DNA of 37,805 nucleotides from Bacteroidota bacterium (lineage in GTDB: Bacteria > Bacteroidota > Bacteroidia > Flavobacteriales > Flavobacteriaceae), in the NCBI GenBank assembly GCA_024280145.1, contig JAJRQR010000149.1:1-37805 (forward strand), given 5' to 3'. Numbering within the stretch: the first letter of the stretch is position 1; each line of letters starts with the position of its first letter. The position numbers were made by a program, and so were the translations under genes. Shown in pieces: positions 1 through 9,939 of the stretch. Under the pieces are notes generated by a model, which worked only from the letters and a program-made list of their open reading frames with translations, searched no databases and was not told the DNA's origin.

Positions 1-1
1 A

Positions 2-136
2 AAGATAAAAAAATCATCAGAACCTATAAAAGAGTTCGCAAAAATCATGGTGACAAACATTAAAGCAATTTATCAATACAGGAGTATTGAAACAGAATAT
101 GAGAAATTAAATATTCCACATTATTTAAGAACATAA
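2..136 (+). CDS. C-terminal fragment of an unidentified protein (5' end outside window)
   Basis: Frame 2 is open from the window edge to TAA at 134-136: ...EPIKEFAKIMVTNIKAIYQYRSIETEYEKLNIPHYLRT*. No family recognised. Confidence 0.4.
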   Translation, partial: KIKKSSEPIKEFAKIMVTNIKAIYQYRSIETEYEKLNIPHYLRT

Positions 137-278
137 CCAAAAAGAATAAGAATTTTTATTTTTAAATGATGGTGAAAAATCTGTGTTTTTTATTTTAAAA
201 ACTTCTTTTTGGGCAATGCTAAAAGTTGTAATCGAAACAAAAAATAAGGCGGATAAGATATATTTCATTTTAAAGCTA

Positions 279-2461
279 TTAATTTATAGAAGTCCCATTC
301 TTAACATCCTCTGAATCCGGATTCAAAAACACCAATTTTCCATCAGGAGTTTCGGTCATTAAAATCATTCCTTCGCTTTCCACACCTCGCAATGCTCTTG
401 GTGCTAAATTAACTAGAACGGTTACTTTTTTTCCAATCACTTCTTCTGGCGAGAAACTTTCTGCAATTCCAGAAACAATGGTACGGACATCAATACCTGT
501 ATCTACTTTTAAAACCAATAGTTTTTTAGTTTTTGGCATTTTTTCGGCTTCTAAAATAGTTCCTACTCGCATATCGAGTTTGGTGAAATCATCAAATTGA
601 ATGGTATCTTTTTGAGGTTCAGGAGTTGCATTCATCACTTCGTTGGCTTTTTTTGTAGCTTGTAATTTATCTAATTGCTGTTGAACTTGTTCGTCTTCAA
701 TTTTACTGAATAATAATTCTGCTTTTCCTATTTGGTGTCCTGTTGGGATTAGGGTTTGTTTGGAGGTTACTCCGTTCCATTCTTCGGCTCCGCTCAGAGT
801 ACGGTTTCCTCGGTCACTGAGCGGAGTCGAAGTGACATTGTCTTTGCGAGCCTCGTTTTTTAGAGGCGTGGCAATCTCATGAGTTGAAGAGGTAACTTCG
901 TCGCTACTCTCCTCGTTAAGACATAAAATTGATTTCAACTTTAAAGAAGTAAAAGGTAAAAATGGCTCACATAAAGTGGACAATGCTGTTGCGATTTGAA
1001 GCGAAACAAACATGACTGTTTTGGTTCTCTCTTCGTCTGTTTTTATTGTTTTCCAAGGTTCTTCGTCTGCTAAATATTTGTTTCCTAAACGAGCTACATT
1101 CATTAATTCTGCTTGTGCTTCACGGAAACGATACCTTTCAATAGAACTTGCAATTACAATTGGATAGGCACGTAATTCGTTTAAGGTTGCCAAATCTACT
1201 TCCGAAAAAGAAGCAGGTTCTGGTACAATTCCGTCGTAATATTTATTGGTTAAAACCACTACACGATTGATGAAATTTCCAAAGATGGCCACTAATTCAT
1301 TATTATTTCTAGCTTGAAAATCTGCCCAAGTAAAATCGTTGTCTTTTGTTTCAGGTGCGTTGGCAGTTAAGGCATAACGCAACACGTCTTGCTGATTTGG
1401 AAACTCTTCTAAATATTCGTGTAACCAAACCGCCCAATTTTTAGAAGTAGAGATTTTATTTCCTTCTAAATTTAAAAATTCGTTGGCAGGAACATTGTTT
1501 GGTAAAATGTAACTTCCGTCTGCTTTTAACATACTCGGAAAAATAATACAGTGAAAAACAATATTGTCCTTTCCTATAAAATGAAGCAATTTGGTGTCTT
1601 CGTCTTTCCAATACGGTTCCCAATCTTTTCCTTCTTTTTCTGCCCATTCTTTAGTAGCAGAAATGTAACCAATTGGAGCATCAAACCAAACATATAACAC
1701 TTTTCCTTCGGCTCCTTCTACAGGTACTGGGATTCCCCAATCCAAATCACGAGTTACTGCTCTAGGACGTAATCCATCATCAATCCACGATTTGCATTGT
1801 CCGTAAACATTGGCTTTCCAGTCTTTTTTATGTCCGTCAACAATCCATTCTTTTAACCAAGGTTCGTATTGGTCCAATGGCAAAAACCAGTGTTTTGTTT
1901 CTTTTAAAGAAGGGGTATTTCCGGTAATAGATGACTTCGGATTAATTAAATCGGTAGCATTATGCGAAGTTCCACAGCTTTCACATTGATCACCGTAACT
2001 TTCTTCAAAATTACATTTAGGACAAGTACCTACAATAAAACGATCTGCTAAAAACTGATTGGCTTCGGTATCGTAAAACTGCTCGGTGGTTTGTTCTATA
2101 AATTTTCCCTCTTCATATAATTTCTTAAAAAAATCGGAAGCGGTATCGTGATGAATTTTCGCTGAAGTACGAGAGTAATTATCGAAAGAGATTCCAAAAT
2201 CCTGAAACGATTGCTTGATAATTGCATGGTATTTATCGACCACTTGCTGCGGTGTAATGCCTTCCTTTTTAGCTTTAATCGTAATAGGAACACCGTGTTC
2301 GTCACTTCCACAAACAAAAGCAACATCCTTGCCTTGCATACGCTGAAAACGCGAATAAATATCGGCAGGAACATACACTCCTGCTAAATGCCCAATATGT
2401 ACGGGTCCGTTGGTATATGGCAAGCTGCCGTGATGGTATATCGTTTTGGTGAATTTTGCAT
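279..2461 (-). CDS. metG: Methionine--tRNA ligase with C-terminal tRNA-binding (EMAP/Trbp111-like) domain; apparent 1-nt frameshift near the N-terminus
   Basis: [24 protein letters not shown], zinc-knuckle cysteines, KISTSKNW (KMSKS-like) and the C-terminal [34 protein letters not shown] domain. The true N-terminus ([20 protein letters not shown]) starts at 2461 but is out of frame with the ORF by one base at about 2422. Confidence 0.96.
765..915. repeat. Composite palindromic repeat element inserted in frame within metG (boundaries approximate)
   Basis: Contains perfect 10-bp inverted arms CTCCGCTCAG (788-797) / CTGAGCGGAG (817-826), the TCACTGAGCGGAGTCGAAGTGA core (814-835), and GCCTC/GAGGC arms (850-854/863-867) in TTTGCGAGCCTCG...GAGGCGTGGCAATCTCATGAG. 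Translates as [40 protein letters not shown] in the MetG linker. Confidence 0.75.
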
Positions 2462-2504
2462 AATCTATTTTGAATAAGCAAAAATAAGGATTTTTAAAGC
2501 AAAA

Positions 2505-2537
2505 AGACCTGCTAGGTTTTGGAAACCTAGCAGGTCT
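2505..2537. repeat. 33-nt perfect palindrome (15-bp arms, TGG loop)
   Basis: AGACCTGCTAGGTTT-TGG-AAACCTAGCAGGTCT. Confidence 0.9.
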
Positions 2538-2654
2538 GTAAACTTAGAATAATCACTACTTAAAACATTGTTTTTTGGAAACATAAAAGAATAGAAATTA
2601 TTAAGTAAACTGAAAGATTTTATTTCTTATTATGTAATGGAAATATAAAGTAAA

Positions 2655-2687
2655 AGACCTGAAAGGTTTTAAAAACCTTTCAGGTCT
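2655..2687. repeat. 33-nt perfect palindrome related to the 2505 element
   Basis: AGACCTGAAAGGTTTTAAAAACCTTTCAGGTCT; 16-bp complementary arms. Confidence 0.9.
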
Positions 2688-2766
2688 AATTAATTTGAAG
2701 TATTTCTCCATCTAAAGGAATAAATCCTTTAAAATCTAGTAGGTCTATCAATGTTGAAGAAGGAAC

Positions 2767-3738
2767 TTACTGTTTAATAACTTTTTTAATAACAATACCT
2801 TTATCAGTTACGATGTTCACAAATAATAAACCATTAGCAAGTGTTGAAATATCTAGTTGGTTAACACTGTTTGTTTCCAATATTTTTTTGCCCAAAACAT
2901 CACATATCTGTATACTTTCTAAAGTAATACCATTTTGTAAATTAATATATAAAGTGTTTTCTACAGGATTTGGAAATATTTTAATTTGATTATTTATAAA
3001 ATCAAGAACTCCTAAGGAGCAATCATCTGTGATAATAGGATTAACGTCAATATTCCAATTATCATAAGGGGGTAAAATTCCTTCAATCACAGATTGGGGA
3101 TCATCTACTTGTAAACATGATAAACTGGTGTTAAACTCATTAATTTGTATACCTACAATATTAGTGTTATTACCGTTTTTAATGTTTAGGGTAGTAAGTT
3201 CGTTCATTCTAAATATAGAAAACCCTTGTAAATTAACGTTATTTGAAAAATCCAATTCTGTAATTAATGTTCCATCAATAACAAAAGATAAAAGCTGGGT
3301 ATTAAAACTAAAATCAACACTAGTAATTGTACTAAAATAAAAATGTGTACTTTCATTTAAAGAGAGACTTAAATAGGTTAAGTTAATATTATTAGTAATG
3401 TCTAAATTTTCTAAGCTAACATCTGTAATAGTTAAATTATCAAGTGCTGTAAGTGTGCTTAGGTTTACTTCAGTAATGTCAATTTCAATAAGCTGTAAAT
3501 TAGTTAAATTAACAAAATCTTCTAATCCTGTTAAATCTGTTAATTGATATACAGAATAAACTAAAAGTTCTGTTATGCTGTCTACATCACTAGTTAAAAC
3601 CTGCCCATTAACTACTCCATCGCTATCTATATTAATATCGATTAAAAATTGTTCAAAATATGGATCTGGTATTAATGTTACTTGGGAATATGCAAAACTC
3701 CCAAGCAACATTAATGAAATTAAAATGTATTTCTTCAT
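2767..3738 (-). CDS. Secreted leucine-rich-repeat-like protein with T9SS type A sorting domain
   Basis: Signal peptide MKKYILISLMLLGSFAYSQ; LRR-like segments (LTGLEDFVNLTNLQLIEI...); C-terminal tail KIFPNPVENTLYI...GLLFVNIVTDKGIVIKKVIKQ. Confidence 0.8.
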   Translation of the reverse strand: MKKYILISLMLLGSFAYSQVTLIPDPYFEQFLIDINIDSDGVVNGQVLTSDVDSITELLVYSVYQLTDLTGLEDFVNLTNLQLIEIDITEVNLSTLTALDNLTITDVSLENLDITNNINLTYLSLSLNESTHFYFSTITSVDFSFNTQLLSFVIDGTLITELDFSNNVNLQGFSIFRMNELTTLNIKNGNNTNIVGIQINEFNTSLSCLQVDDPQSVIEGILPPYDNWNIDVNPIITDDCSLGVLDFINNQIKIFPNPVENTLYINLQNGITLESIQICDVLGKKILETNSVNQLDISTLANGLLFVNIVTDKGIVIKKVIKQ

Positions 3739-3748
3739 AGCTAATAAA

Positions 3749-5199
3749 TTAATTATTTTCTTTAAAAATCATGGTTTCTTGACTACTACCATCATCGTAA
3801 TTTTCAATGATATTATATAAGCCAGCGTCTAAGTTGTTAATTAAGTTCGGGTTGTTAATACTAGTAGAGTCTTGAGCTGTTATAGTAACATTTGTATTTA
3901 GAACATTATCTAAAAATTTTATTATAGTACCGCCACTAGGAGCTTTATTAAAATTATTATAACACATTCTTGGATTATTAGCATCTATTTGCAAGATTTT
4001 AAAAGCGGTATGGTTAGGGTGTGTTATTGGGGTTGCGTAATTAACATCATAACTATTTGTTATCCCACCATACCAAAAATTTGTTATATCCCAACTTGAT
4101 GGTTGATTATAAACTCCCGCTTGGCTTGTGTCATAAAAAACATAATCAAATCCATATTGAAATAGAGGAGGATTTAAATGACCATTTTCATCTACAGGTA
4201 AAGGGCCTGCTAAAAAATATTCTCCTTTATAAGGTTGATATAATATGTCGACATCATTATTAATGATAGCTGTAACGCCTTCAAGACCATCAACCAAAGT
4301 TATATAAGCTCTCATTACAGATACTTGTCCAGGAGTAAATTCTTCTTGACAGCCATGTGCATAACTCATATAGTTTTTTGCTTGCGGAGGATAATCAGAA
4401 TAGTATCTCCCCACTGGATCCTGTAAGCTGTCTGTATAAGCGCAATTTGTCCTAGAATAACTTAATGGTGTTGCATAAGTATCTATAATTTTGTCGCCAT
4501 GAGTATCTGCATTAAAATTATCTTCTCCAACTCGGGCAACATTTTCAATCTTAGTGCCAGGATCGTTTTCGGGACCGTCGTAAAAAGTATGTTTTAGGCT
4601 AAACATATGCCCTGTTTCATGAGTTAAAACATATGGATAATCAATGTTGTCTATTAAATCATATTTACAACCAATTAAACTGAAAACACCACCTCCATAA
4701 CCGCCAAATGCTTGATAGGAGCTAGAAAAATTAATATCAGTTACCGAATACACATTTGAAGCACCTGCAATATATAGATCGTTATCGTACAAATAATTAG
4801 TAAACGCTGTTCTGTTTTGGATAGTAATTATTTCGTAGAATTCATCATTTTCAAAATAGTCTAACCCATCGTATTTAAAAAAGATATTAAACGCATTATA
4901 GTTTTTATTGAGTTCTGCAATTGCGTTTAAACATTCTGTTTCGGTTAAAAAAGGATGGTTTTGAGGTAATTGATCAGGTCTTGCATCATAAAAATGCACC
5001 TTTAATATTAAGGGAGGTAGGGCTTGAAAAGATTCCATGGTTACATTTTGATTTACTGATAAAGTTGCATTACTAATTAAAGCTTCTGCTTCGCTTGAAT
5101 TGGTGCCACACCAATCATTTTGTGCTGAGGCATTAAAAAATGTAAAAATAAATAGTATTAAGGCATAATACTTGTAGGGGGGGTAAATTTAAAATTCAT
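3749..5199 (-). CDS. Secreted zinc metalloprotease (M43/pappalysin-like), apparently frameshifted in the leader
   Basis: HETGHMFSLKHTF zinc-binding motif. The ORF track starts at 5038, but the same frame continues upstream without stops as ...YKYYALILFIFTFFNASAQNDWCGTNSSEAEALISNATLSVNQNVT, a clear signal peptide. An ATG at 5199 (MNFKFTPP) is out of frame across the G7 tract 5177-5183. Confidence 0.8.
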
Positions 5200-5371
5200 A
5201 ATTTAAAGGTTTTAATACTATATTAAATATAGTAGGTTAATTAATAAAATACCTAAACTATGCGGGGGAGAAATATAATAATTATTTCACAATGTTTGGT
5301 TTGTTTTGTAAATGTAGTGTTTTTTAATGATTTACAACTTCTAAATGATGAGGTTTCAGGATTTATAATTC

Positions 5372-7000
5372 CTATTTACTTATAATTGATTTACTGTAAT
5401 ACTGTCCTCCTGTTGAGATTCGATAAATATACTGTCCATAACTTAAACGACCTTTAATAGTATCTTTCACATTAAAAGTGTGTCTTCCTGCGTTTAAATA
5501 TTCATTGGTAATAGTACCTATTTCCCTTGCTAACATATCGTATAATTTGATAGAAACGTGAGCAGAATTAGGCATATTAATCTCAATAAATGTTTGATTA
5601 TTTTGGTAAATTGGAACGTGAGCAAATCTACTTGTGTTGCTAAAATCTGAAGTAGATAGTGTTTCACAAGCAAGTCCGAGGTCTAAATTTTCGTAGGTTT
5701 CATTTAATAAAATAGTACTTACAATAGAAGGGTCTAAACAAAACCAATCTGTTAAAACGGTATGGTAAATATCCCTAAAATCAGTGGTGGGAATTAAATT
5801 ATCGTTATCATCCCAAGTAGATAAGTCTGGGTGAGTACCTACAAAATCACTTCCGTTTAAAGCTGGGCCAAATAGCATTACAGGTGATGCTGCTCCATGA
5901 TCGGTACCATTAGATCCGTTTTCGTAAGGACGTCTTCCAAATTCTGAAATGGTCATAGATAAAACCTTATCATTCATTCCAGTTGAAGCTAAATCATCAT
6001 AGAAGTTTTTTATGGTCGAAGAAAGATCCATTAATAACTCTTGTTGTCGTGCTTGTTGATCTGCGTGTGTATCAAAACTTCCTAAAGAAACCATATACAC
6101 TTTGCTTCCTAGTCCGCCTTTTATTAACCGTGCAACAATGGCTAATTGAGAAGCTAATTCTCCGTCACCATATTCCACACTATTATTGGCTGCTAAATAG
6201 GCATCGTTTATCACTCCAGAATATATACAAGTAGTGTTTGCTGTGGCTCTCATAAAAAGTAACTTGTCGCCATAAACACAATCTGGAATATCCAGCACAT
6301 CGTGTAAAGTTCCGTTTTCGGCAACATTTTGAAGCTGATCTGGATTTACCACCGAAAAAGCGTAGTTACTATTGTTTCCTTTAAAAATCAGGTTTCCGAT
6401 ACTTCCTATTTGTACTGCTGGTGGAATTTCGGGAGGAGTTGTTATATAATCTGGGTATAAATCTTCAAAATAACGACCCCACCAGCCAGTTGGCTCAATC
6501 TCTATATCATCTGTAGAAGCCCAAATATCGGTAGATCTAAAATGCGATAAATTCTGATTTTGATAGCCAACACCGTGTACTACTTTCATGCTGCCATCTC
6601 CCCATACAGCTTCTAATTCACTCATATAATTTGGAATGGCAAAATCGGCATTTAAATTAATCAAATCACTTTCTAAATGTTTGATTGTTGGTCGAAGATT
6701 TGCATAAGTTGCATAATCGTAGATTGGAACAATGGTGTTTAACCCATCATTACCTCCTTCAAGTCGAATAATAACTAATATATTGTTGTTTTCGTTTTCA
6801 GCAAGCGCTACTGCTAAAGGAGATGGAGCAGTTGCAGAAATAGCAGATCCACCAAGAAGCATACTTCCTCCACCAGCTAAACCTAAGGCCTGAATAAAAG
6901 AGCGCCTATTCCATTGTGTATGTTCCTGGTCGTGTATCCTTTTTTCTTCTTTTGATTTTTTGGAATCAATTTTATTTTGAAATGTTCGATCTTTAAACAT
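5372..7000 (-). CDS. DUF1501 domain-containing protein with Tat-like signal and T9SS sorting domain
   Basis: NRRSFIQALGLAGGGSMLLGG Tat-type leader; VIIRLEGGNDGLNTIVP, SEFGRRPYENGSNGTDHGAASPVMLFG; tail YGQYIYRISTGGQYYSKSIISK. Confidence 0.88.
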   Translation of the reverse strand: MFKDRTFQNKIDSKKSKEEKRIHDQEHTQWNRRSFIQALGLAGGGSMLLGGSAISATAPSPLAVALAENENNNILVIIRLEGGNDGLNTIVPIYDYATYANLRPTIKHLESDLINLNADFAIPNYMSELEAVWGDGSMKVVHGVGYQNQNLSHFRSTDIWASTDDIEIEPTGWWGRYFEDLYPDYITTPPEIPPAVQIGSIGNLIFKGNNSNYAFSVVNPDQLQNVAENGTLHDVLDIPDCVYGDKLLFMRATANTTCIYSGVINDAYLAANNSVEYGDGELASQLAIVARLIKGGLGSKVYMVSLGSFDTHADQQARQQELLMDLSSTIKNFYDDLASTGMNDKVLSMTISEFGRRPYENGSNGTDHGAASPVMLFGPALNGSDFVGTHPDLSTWDDNDNLIPTTDFRDIYHTVLTDWFCLDPSIVSTILLNETYENLDLGLACETLSTSDFSNTSRFAHVPIYQNNQTFIEINMPNSAHVSIKLYDMLAREIGTITNEYLNAGRHTFNVKDTIKGRLSYGQYIYRISTGGQYYSKSIISK

Positions 7001-7006
7001 AATTTA

Positions 7007-8497
7007 TTATTTAAGTTGAAATTCGGGGATGGTTGCTAAATGAGAAAGTAAAAGGTATACCTGATAATCAACATCAGGCCAATCTAAATTCCAAGAGCCA
7101 TCATCGTAGTAATTTTGTGGTACTTCCCATTTAAAAACGTCGGTTGCGATGTCATAATCTGCAGGAGAATATAATTCTTTCGACATAAAATGATCAATTA
7201 AAACCTGAGTAATAAAATATGGGTCATTGCTATCATTTGTAAGTGCTTTTGCAAAATCTACAAAAGTAAATGAGAGCCCATTATCATATAAAATACCTAG
7301 ATAGAGCTCTGTAAATTGCCAACGTCCAGTTAATGAAGAAGTACTAATCCAATCTTCATCTCGTTGCCAACCTGATACGTCTGGTGGATCAAAAATTTCT
7401 TGGCCAAATACTCCTGCAAAATATAGAAAAGCTTCCATTAATTCATCATTGTAAAAGAAATTGGTTTCGTTTACAAATTGAAACATTATATCAAAAGGGC
7501 TTTTTATTATTACTCCTAAGGCTCTTTCATCAAAAAAATGCTCGCTTTTAAAGAGCAATTTTAACATGGGTGCTAGTTCAAAATTATTATCAATTAAAGA
7601 TTGTGCTAGTGGTTGAATGATATCTTGTTCAACTAAAGCATCTATTGCAGGACTTACAAAAAAACTATACAACTTAGTGCAAATATAGTTTGCAATCTCG
7701 GAGGATCTTTCTTGAAAAAGTATGTTGATAACATCGTCATATTTCCAATTACCTGTTTGTCCAAAAATGGTTTTATCACCATCTACCCATGTACTTTCAT
7801 CAAAGTAAAAAGGAGCACCTTCTTCTGTCCAATGATTATACCCCGTTAATGCTTTTGCTGTTTCAGTAATATCGTCTTGAGTGTAATTATTCCCTTCTCC
7901 TAAAGTAAATAATTCAAATAATTCTCTTGCAAAATTTTCGTTGGGCTCTAAATTGGTGTTTTCGTATCCATTCAGGTATACTAACATAGCAGGAGTTATT
8001 CCAATTGCTTTTACAAAATCTTTTAAATTTCCTACTGCATGGGTTTGCGTAACATTATAATACTGAAATAAATACGGAGCATAAAAATAAGTTTCTAAAC
8101 CCGTCACAAAATGATTTAACCAAAAAGACGTTATTCTTCCTCTTAGATCTTCTGTAATTAAATCGTTTCCTGTTTGGGTTCTCCAATCTTGAATGTATTG
8201 ATCGTTATCCACTTCAAAATCTGTAAAATCACTTACCGCATAATTTCCCCAGAAAGGGGTGGTAGTTGGAGGTAAATTAAACGCTCCATCAACTAAGCTA
8301 TCAACAAATTCACTTGGCGTTAAGCTCAAGGCTGCATCAATTTTATCTTGGGAAGCACCAAAACCAAGACGGCGATATACATGATTTATTTTATTAGTAC
8401 TCCAAGGGTTTCCTCCCGAAGGAGCATAAGGAGCTAAAGTAGATTCATTACATGAAGGAGTAATTATTGTTTCCATAATTGGGGAATTAAATGACAA
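7007..8497 (-). CDS. DUF1800 domain-containing protein
   Basis: INHVYRRLGFGASQDKI, NENFARELFELFTLGEGNNYTQDDI, DPPDVSGWQRDEDWIS motifs; stop lies 6 nt from the DUF1501 start, indicating an operon. Confidence 0.88.
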   Translation of the reverse strand: MSFNSPIMETIITPSCNESTLAPYAPSGGNPWSTNKINHVYRRLGFGASQDKIDAALSLTPSEFVDSLVDGAFNLPPTTTPFWGNYAVSDFTDFEVDNDQYIQDWRTQTGNDLITEDLRGRITSFWLNHFVTGLETYFYAPYLFQYYNVTQTHAVGNLKDFVKAIGITPAMLVYLNGYENTNLEPNENFARELFELFTLGEGNNYTQDDITETAKALTGYNHWTEEGAPFYFDESTWVDGDKTIFGQTGNWKYDDVINILFQERSSEIANYICTKLYSFFVSPAIDALVEQDIIQPLAQSLIDNNFELAPMLKLLFKSEHFFDERALGVIIKSPFDIMFQFVNETNFFYNDELMEAFLYFAGVFGQEIFDPPDVSGWQRDEDWISTSSLTGRWQFTELYLGILYDNGLSFTFVDFAKALTNDSNDPYFITQVLIDHFMSKELYSPADYDIATDVFKWEVPQNYYDDGSWNLDWPDVDYQVYLLLSHLATIPEFQLK

Positions 8498-8590
8498 AAG
8501 ATACTAAAAATTAACTAATTGATATTTATATGACCTTATAGTAACGAGAAAGTGTAATTTTTTATTACATTGAACTAACAAAATAAACCT

Positions 8591-9490
8591 ATGATTCAGC
8601 CCAATTTTCTAAAAAAAGGAGACATTATCGCCATCGTTTCCACCGCAAGAAAAGTTTCTTTAACAGAATTAAAACCTGCATTAGAAATCTTAAAAAAATG
8701 GAAATTAAAAGTGGTCCTAGGAAAAACTATTGAAGCCGAAGAAAACCAATTTGCTGGAAGTGATGAGCTTCGAGCACCCGATTTTCAAGAACAATTAGAC
8801 AATCCAAACATCAAAGCGATTTGGTGCGCTCGTGGTGGCTACGGAACAGTTCGTATTATTGATCAATTAGATTTTTCGGAGTTTAAAAAACATCCAAAAT
8901 GGATTATAGGTTATAGTGATGTAACGGTATTACATTCTCATATTCATAATTTAGAAATTGAAACCTTACATGCTCAAATGCCTGTGGCTATAGGAACTAA
9001 ATCGGAAGCAGCCGTAAATTCCATTTATAAAACGTTGTTTGGGAAAGAATATTCAATTTCAATTCCTTCCGAAAAAAATAATAGAATAGGAACAACTTCC
9101 GGGCAATTAGTAGGCGGAAATTTATCGATGTTGTATTCGCTTTGTGGAAGTCCTTCAGCAATCAATACCGACGGAAAAATCTTGTTTATTGAAGATTTAG
9201 ATGAATATTTATATCATATAGATCGGATGCTTCAAAATTTAAAACGTAATGGAATGTTTACAAATCTGAAAGGATTGATCGTTGGTGGAATGACCCAAAT
9301 GCATGATAATGATATTCCGTTTGGAAAAACTGCTGAGGAGATTATTTTGGATGTTTGTAAAGACTACAATTTTCCTATTGCATTTAACTTTCCTGCAGGA
9401 CATTTAAAGGATAATCGTGCTTTGGTTTTGGGTAACAAAGTGAAGTTGGATATAGATAATAATAACGTAAATTTGGAATTTAGTATTTAA
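8591..9490 (+). CDS. LD-carboxypeptidase family protein (S66)
   Basis: MIQPNFLKKGDIIAIVSTARKVS, AIWCARGGYGTVRIIDQLDF, IIGYSDVTVLHSHIH, GQLVGGNLSMLYSLCGSP. Confidence 0.92.
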   Translation: MIQPNFLKKGDIIAIVSTARKVSLTELKPALEILKKWKLKVVLGKTIEAEENQFAGSDELRAPDFQEQLDNPNIKAIWCARGGYGTVRIIDQLDFSEFKKHPKWIIGYSDVTVLHSHIHNLEIETLHAQMPVAIGTKSEAAVNSIYKTLFGKEYSISIPSEKNNRIGTTSGQLVGGNLSMLYSLCGSPSAINTDGKILFIEDLDEYLYHIDRMLQNLKRNGMFTNLKGLIVGGMTQMHDNDIPFGKTAEEIILDVCKDYNFPIAFNFPAGHLKDNRALVLGNKVKLDIDNNNVNLEFSI

Positions 9491-9507
9491 TTTTTGGAAT
9501 TTCAACC

Positions 9508-9870
9508 TTGGCAGAACACAACGAATTAGGAAAATTAGGAGAACAAATAGCAGCAGATTACCTGTTGCGAAACGGTTATACTATTTTAAAAAGAAATTAT
9601 TATTTAGATAAGGCTGAAATAGACATCATCGCCCAAAAAGAACGTAAAACTTTAGTAATTGTAGAAGTAAAAACCAGAAATAGTGATTTTTTTGGTGATC
9701 CTCAAGATTTTGTAACGCCTTCTAAAATTAAATTATTGGTGAAAGCTGCCAATGAATATGTGATTTCAAACGATTTAGATTTGGATGTTCGGTTTGATAT
9801 TATTGCTATTATCAAAAACAAAACTCTTGAAAAAATTGAACATTTTGAAGATGCTTTTTATCATTTTTAA
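9508..9870 (+). CDS. YraN family protein (UPF0102, endonuclease-like fold)
   Basis: NELGKLGEQIAADYLLRNGYTILKRNYYLDKAEIDIIAQ...LVIVEVKTR; TTG start. Confidence 0.9.
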   Translation: MAEHNELGKLGEQIAADYLLRNGYTILKRNYYLDKAEIDIIAQKERKTLVIVEVKTRNSDFFGDPQDFVTPSKIKLLVKAANEYVISNDLDLDVRFDIIAIIKNKTLEKIEHFEDAFYHF

Positions 9871-9939
9871 TTTAAAATTTGGTACGCGTAGATACAAACG
9901 TACTTTTTTAATCATCTACTCTTTTATATTTGTAACGTT

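Noticed and set aside
2096-2374. Small ORFs overlapping metG (1456-1647, 2096-2374)
   Set aside because: Lie inside a confident coding gene in another frame, with no recognisable domain; typical of AT-rich chance ORFs.
2421-2423. TTG at 2421-2423 as the real metG start
   Set aside because: The upstream out-of-frame sequence [13 protein letters not shown] is a clear synthetase N-terminus, so the TTG start is an artefact of the frameshift.
3749-8497. A new surface-enzyme system made of the M43 protease, LRR protein and DUF1800/DUF1501 genes
   Set aside because: Same strand but separated by gaps, with no shared regulatory signal seen; each is a common standalone T9SS or exported protein.
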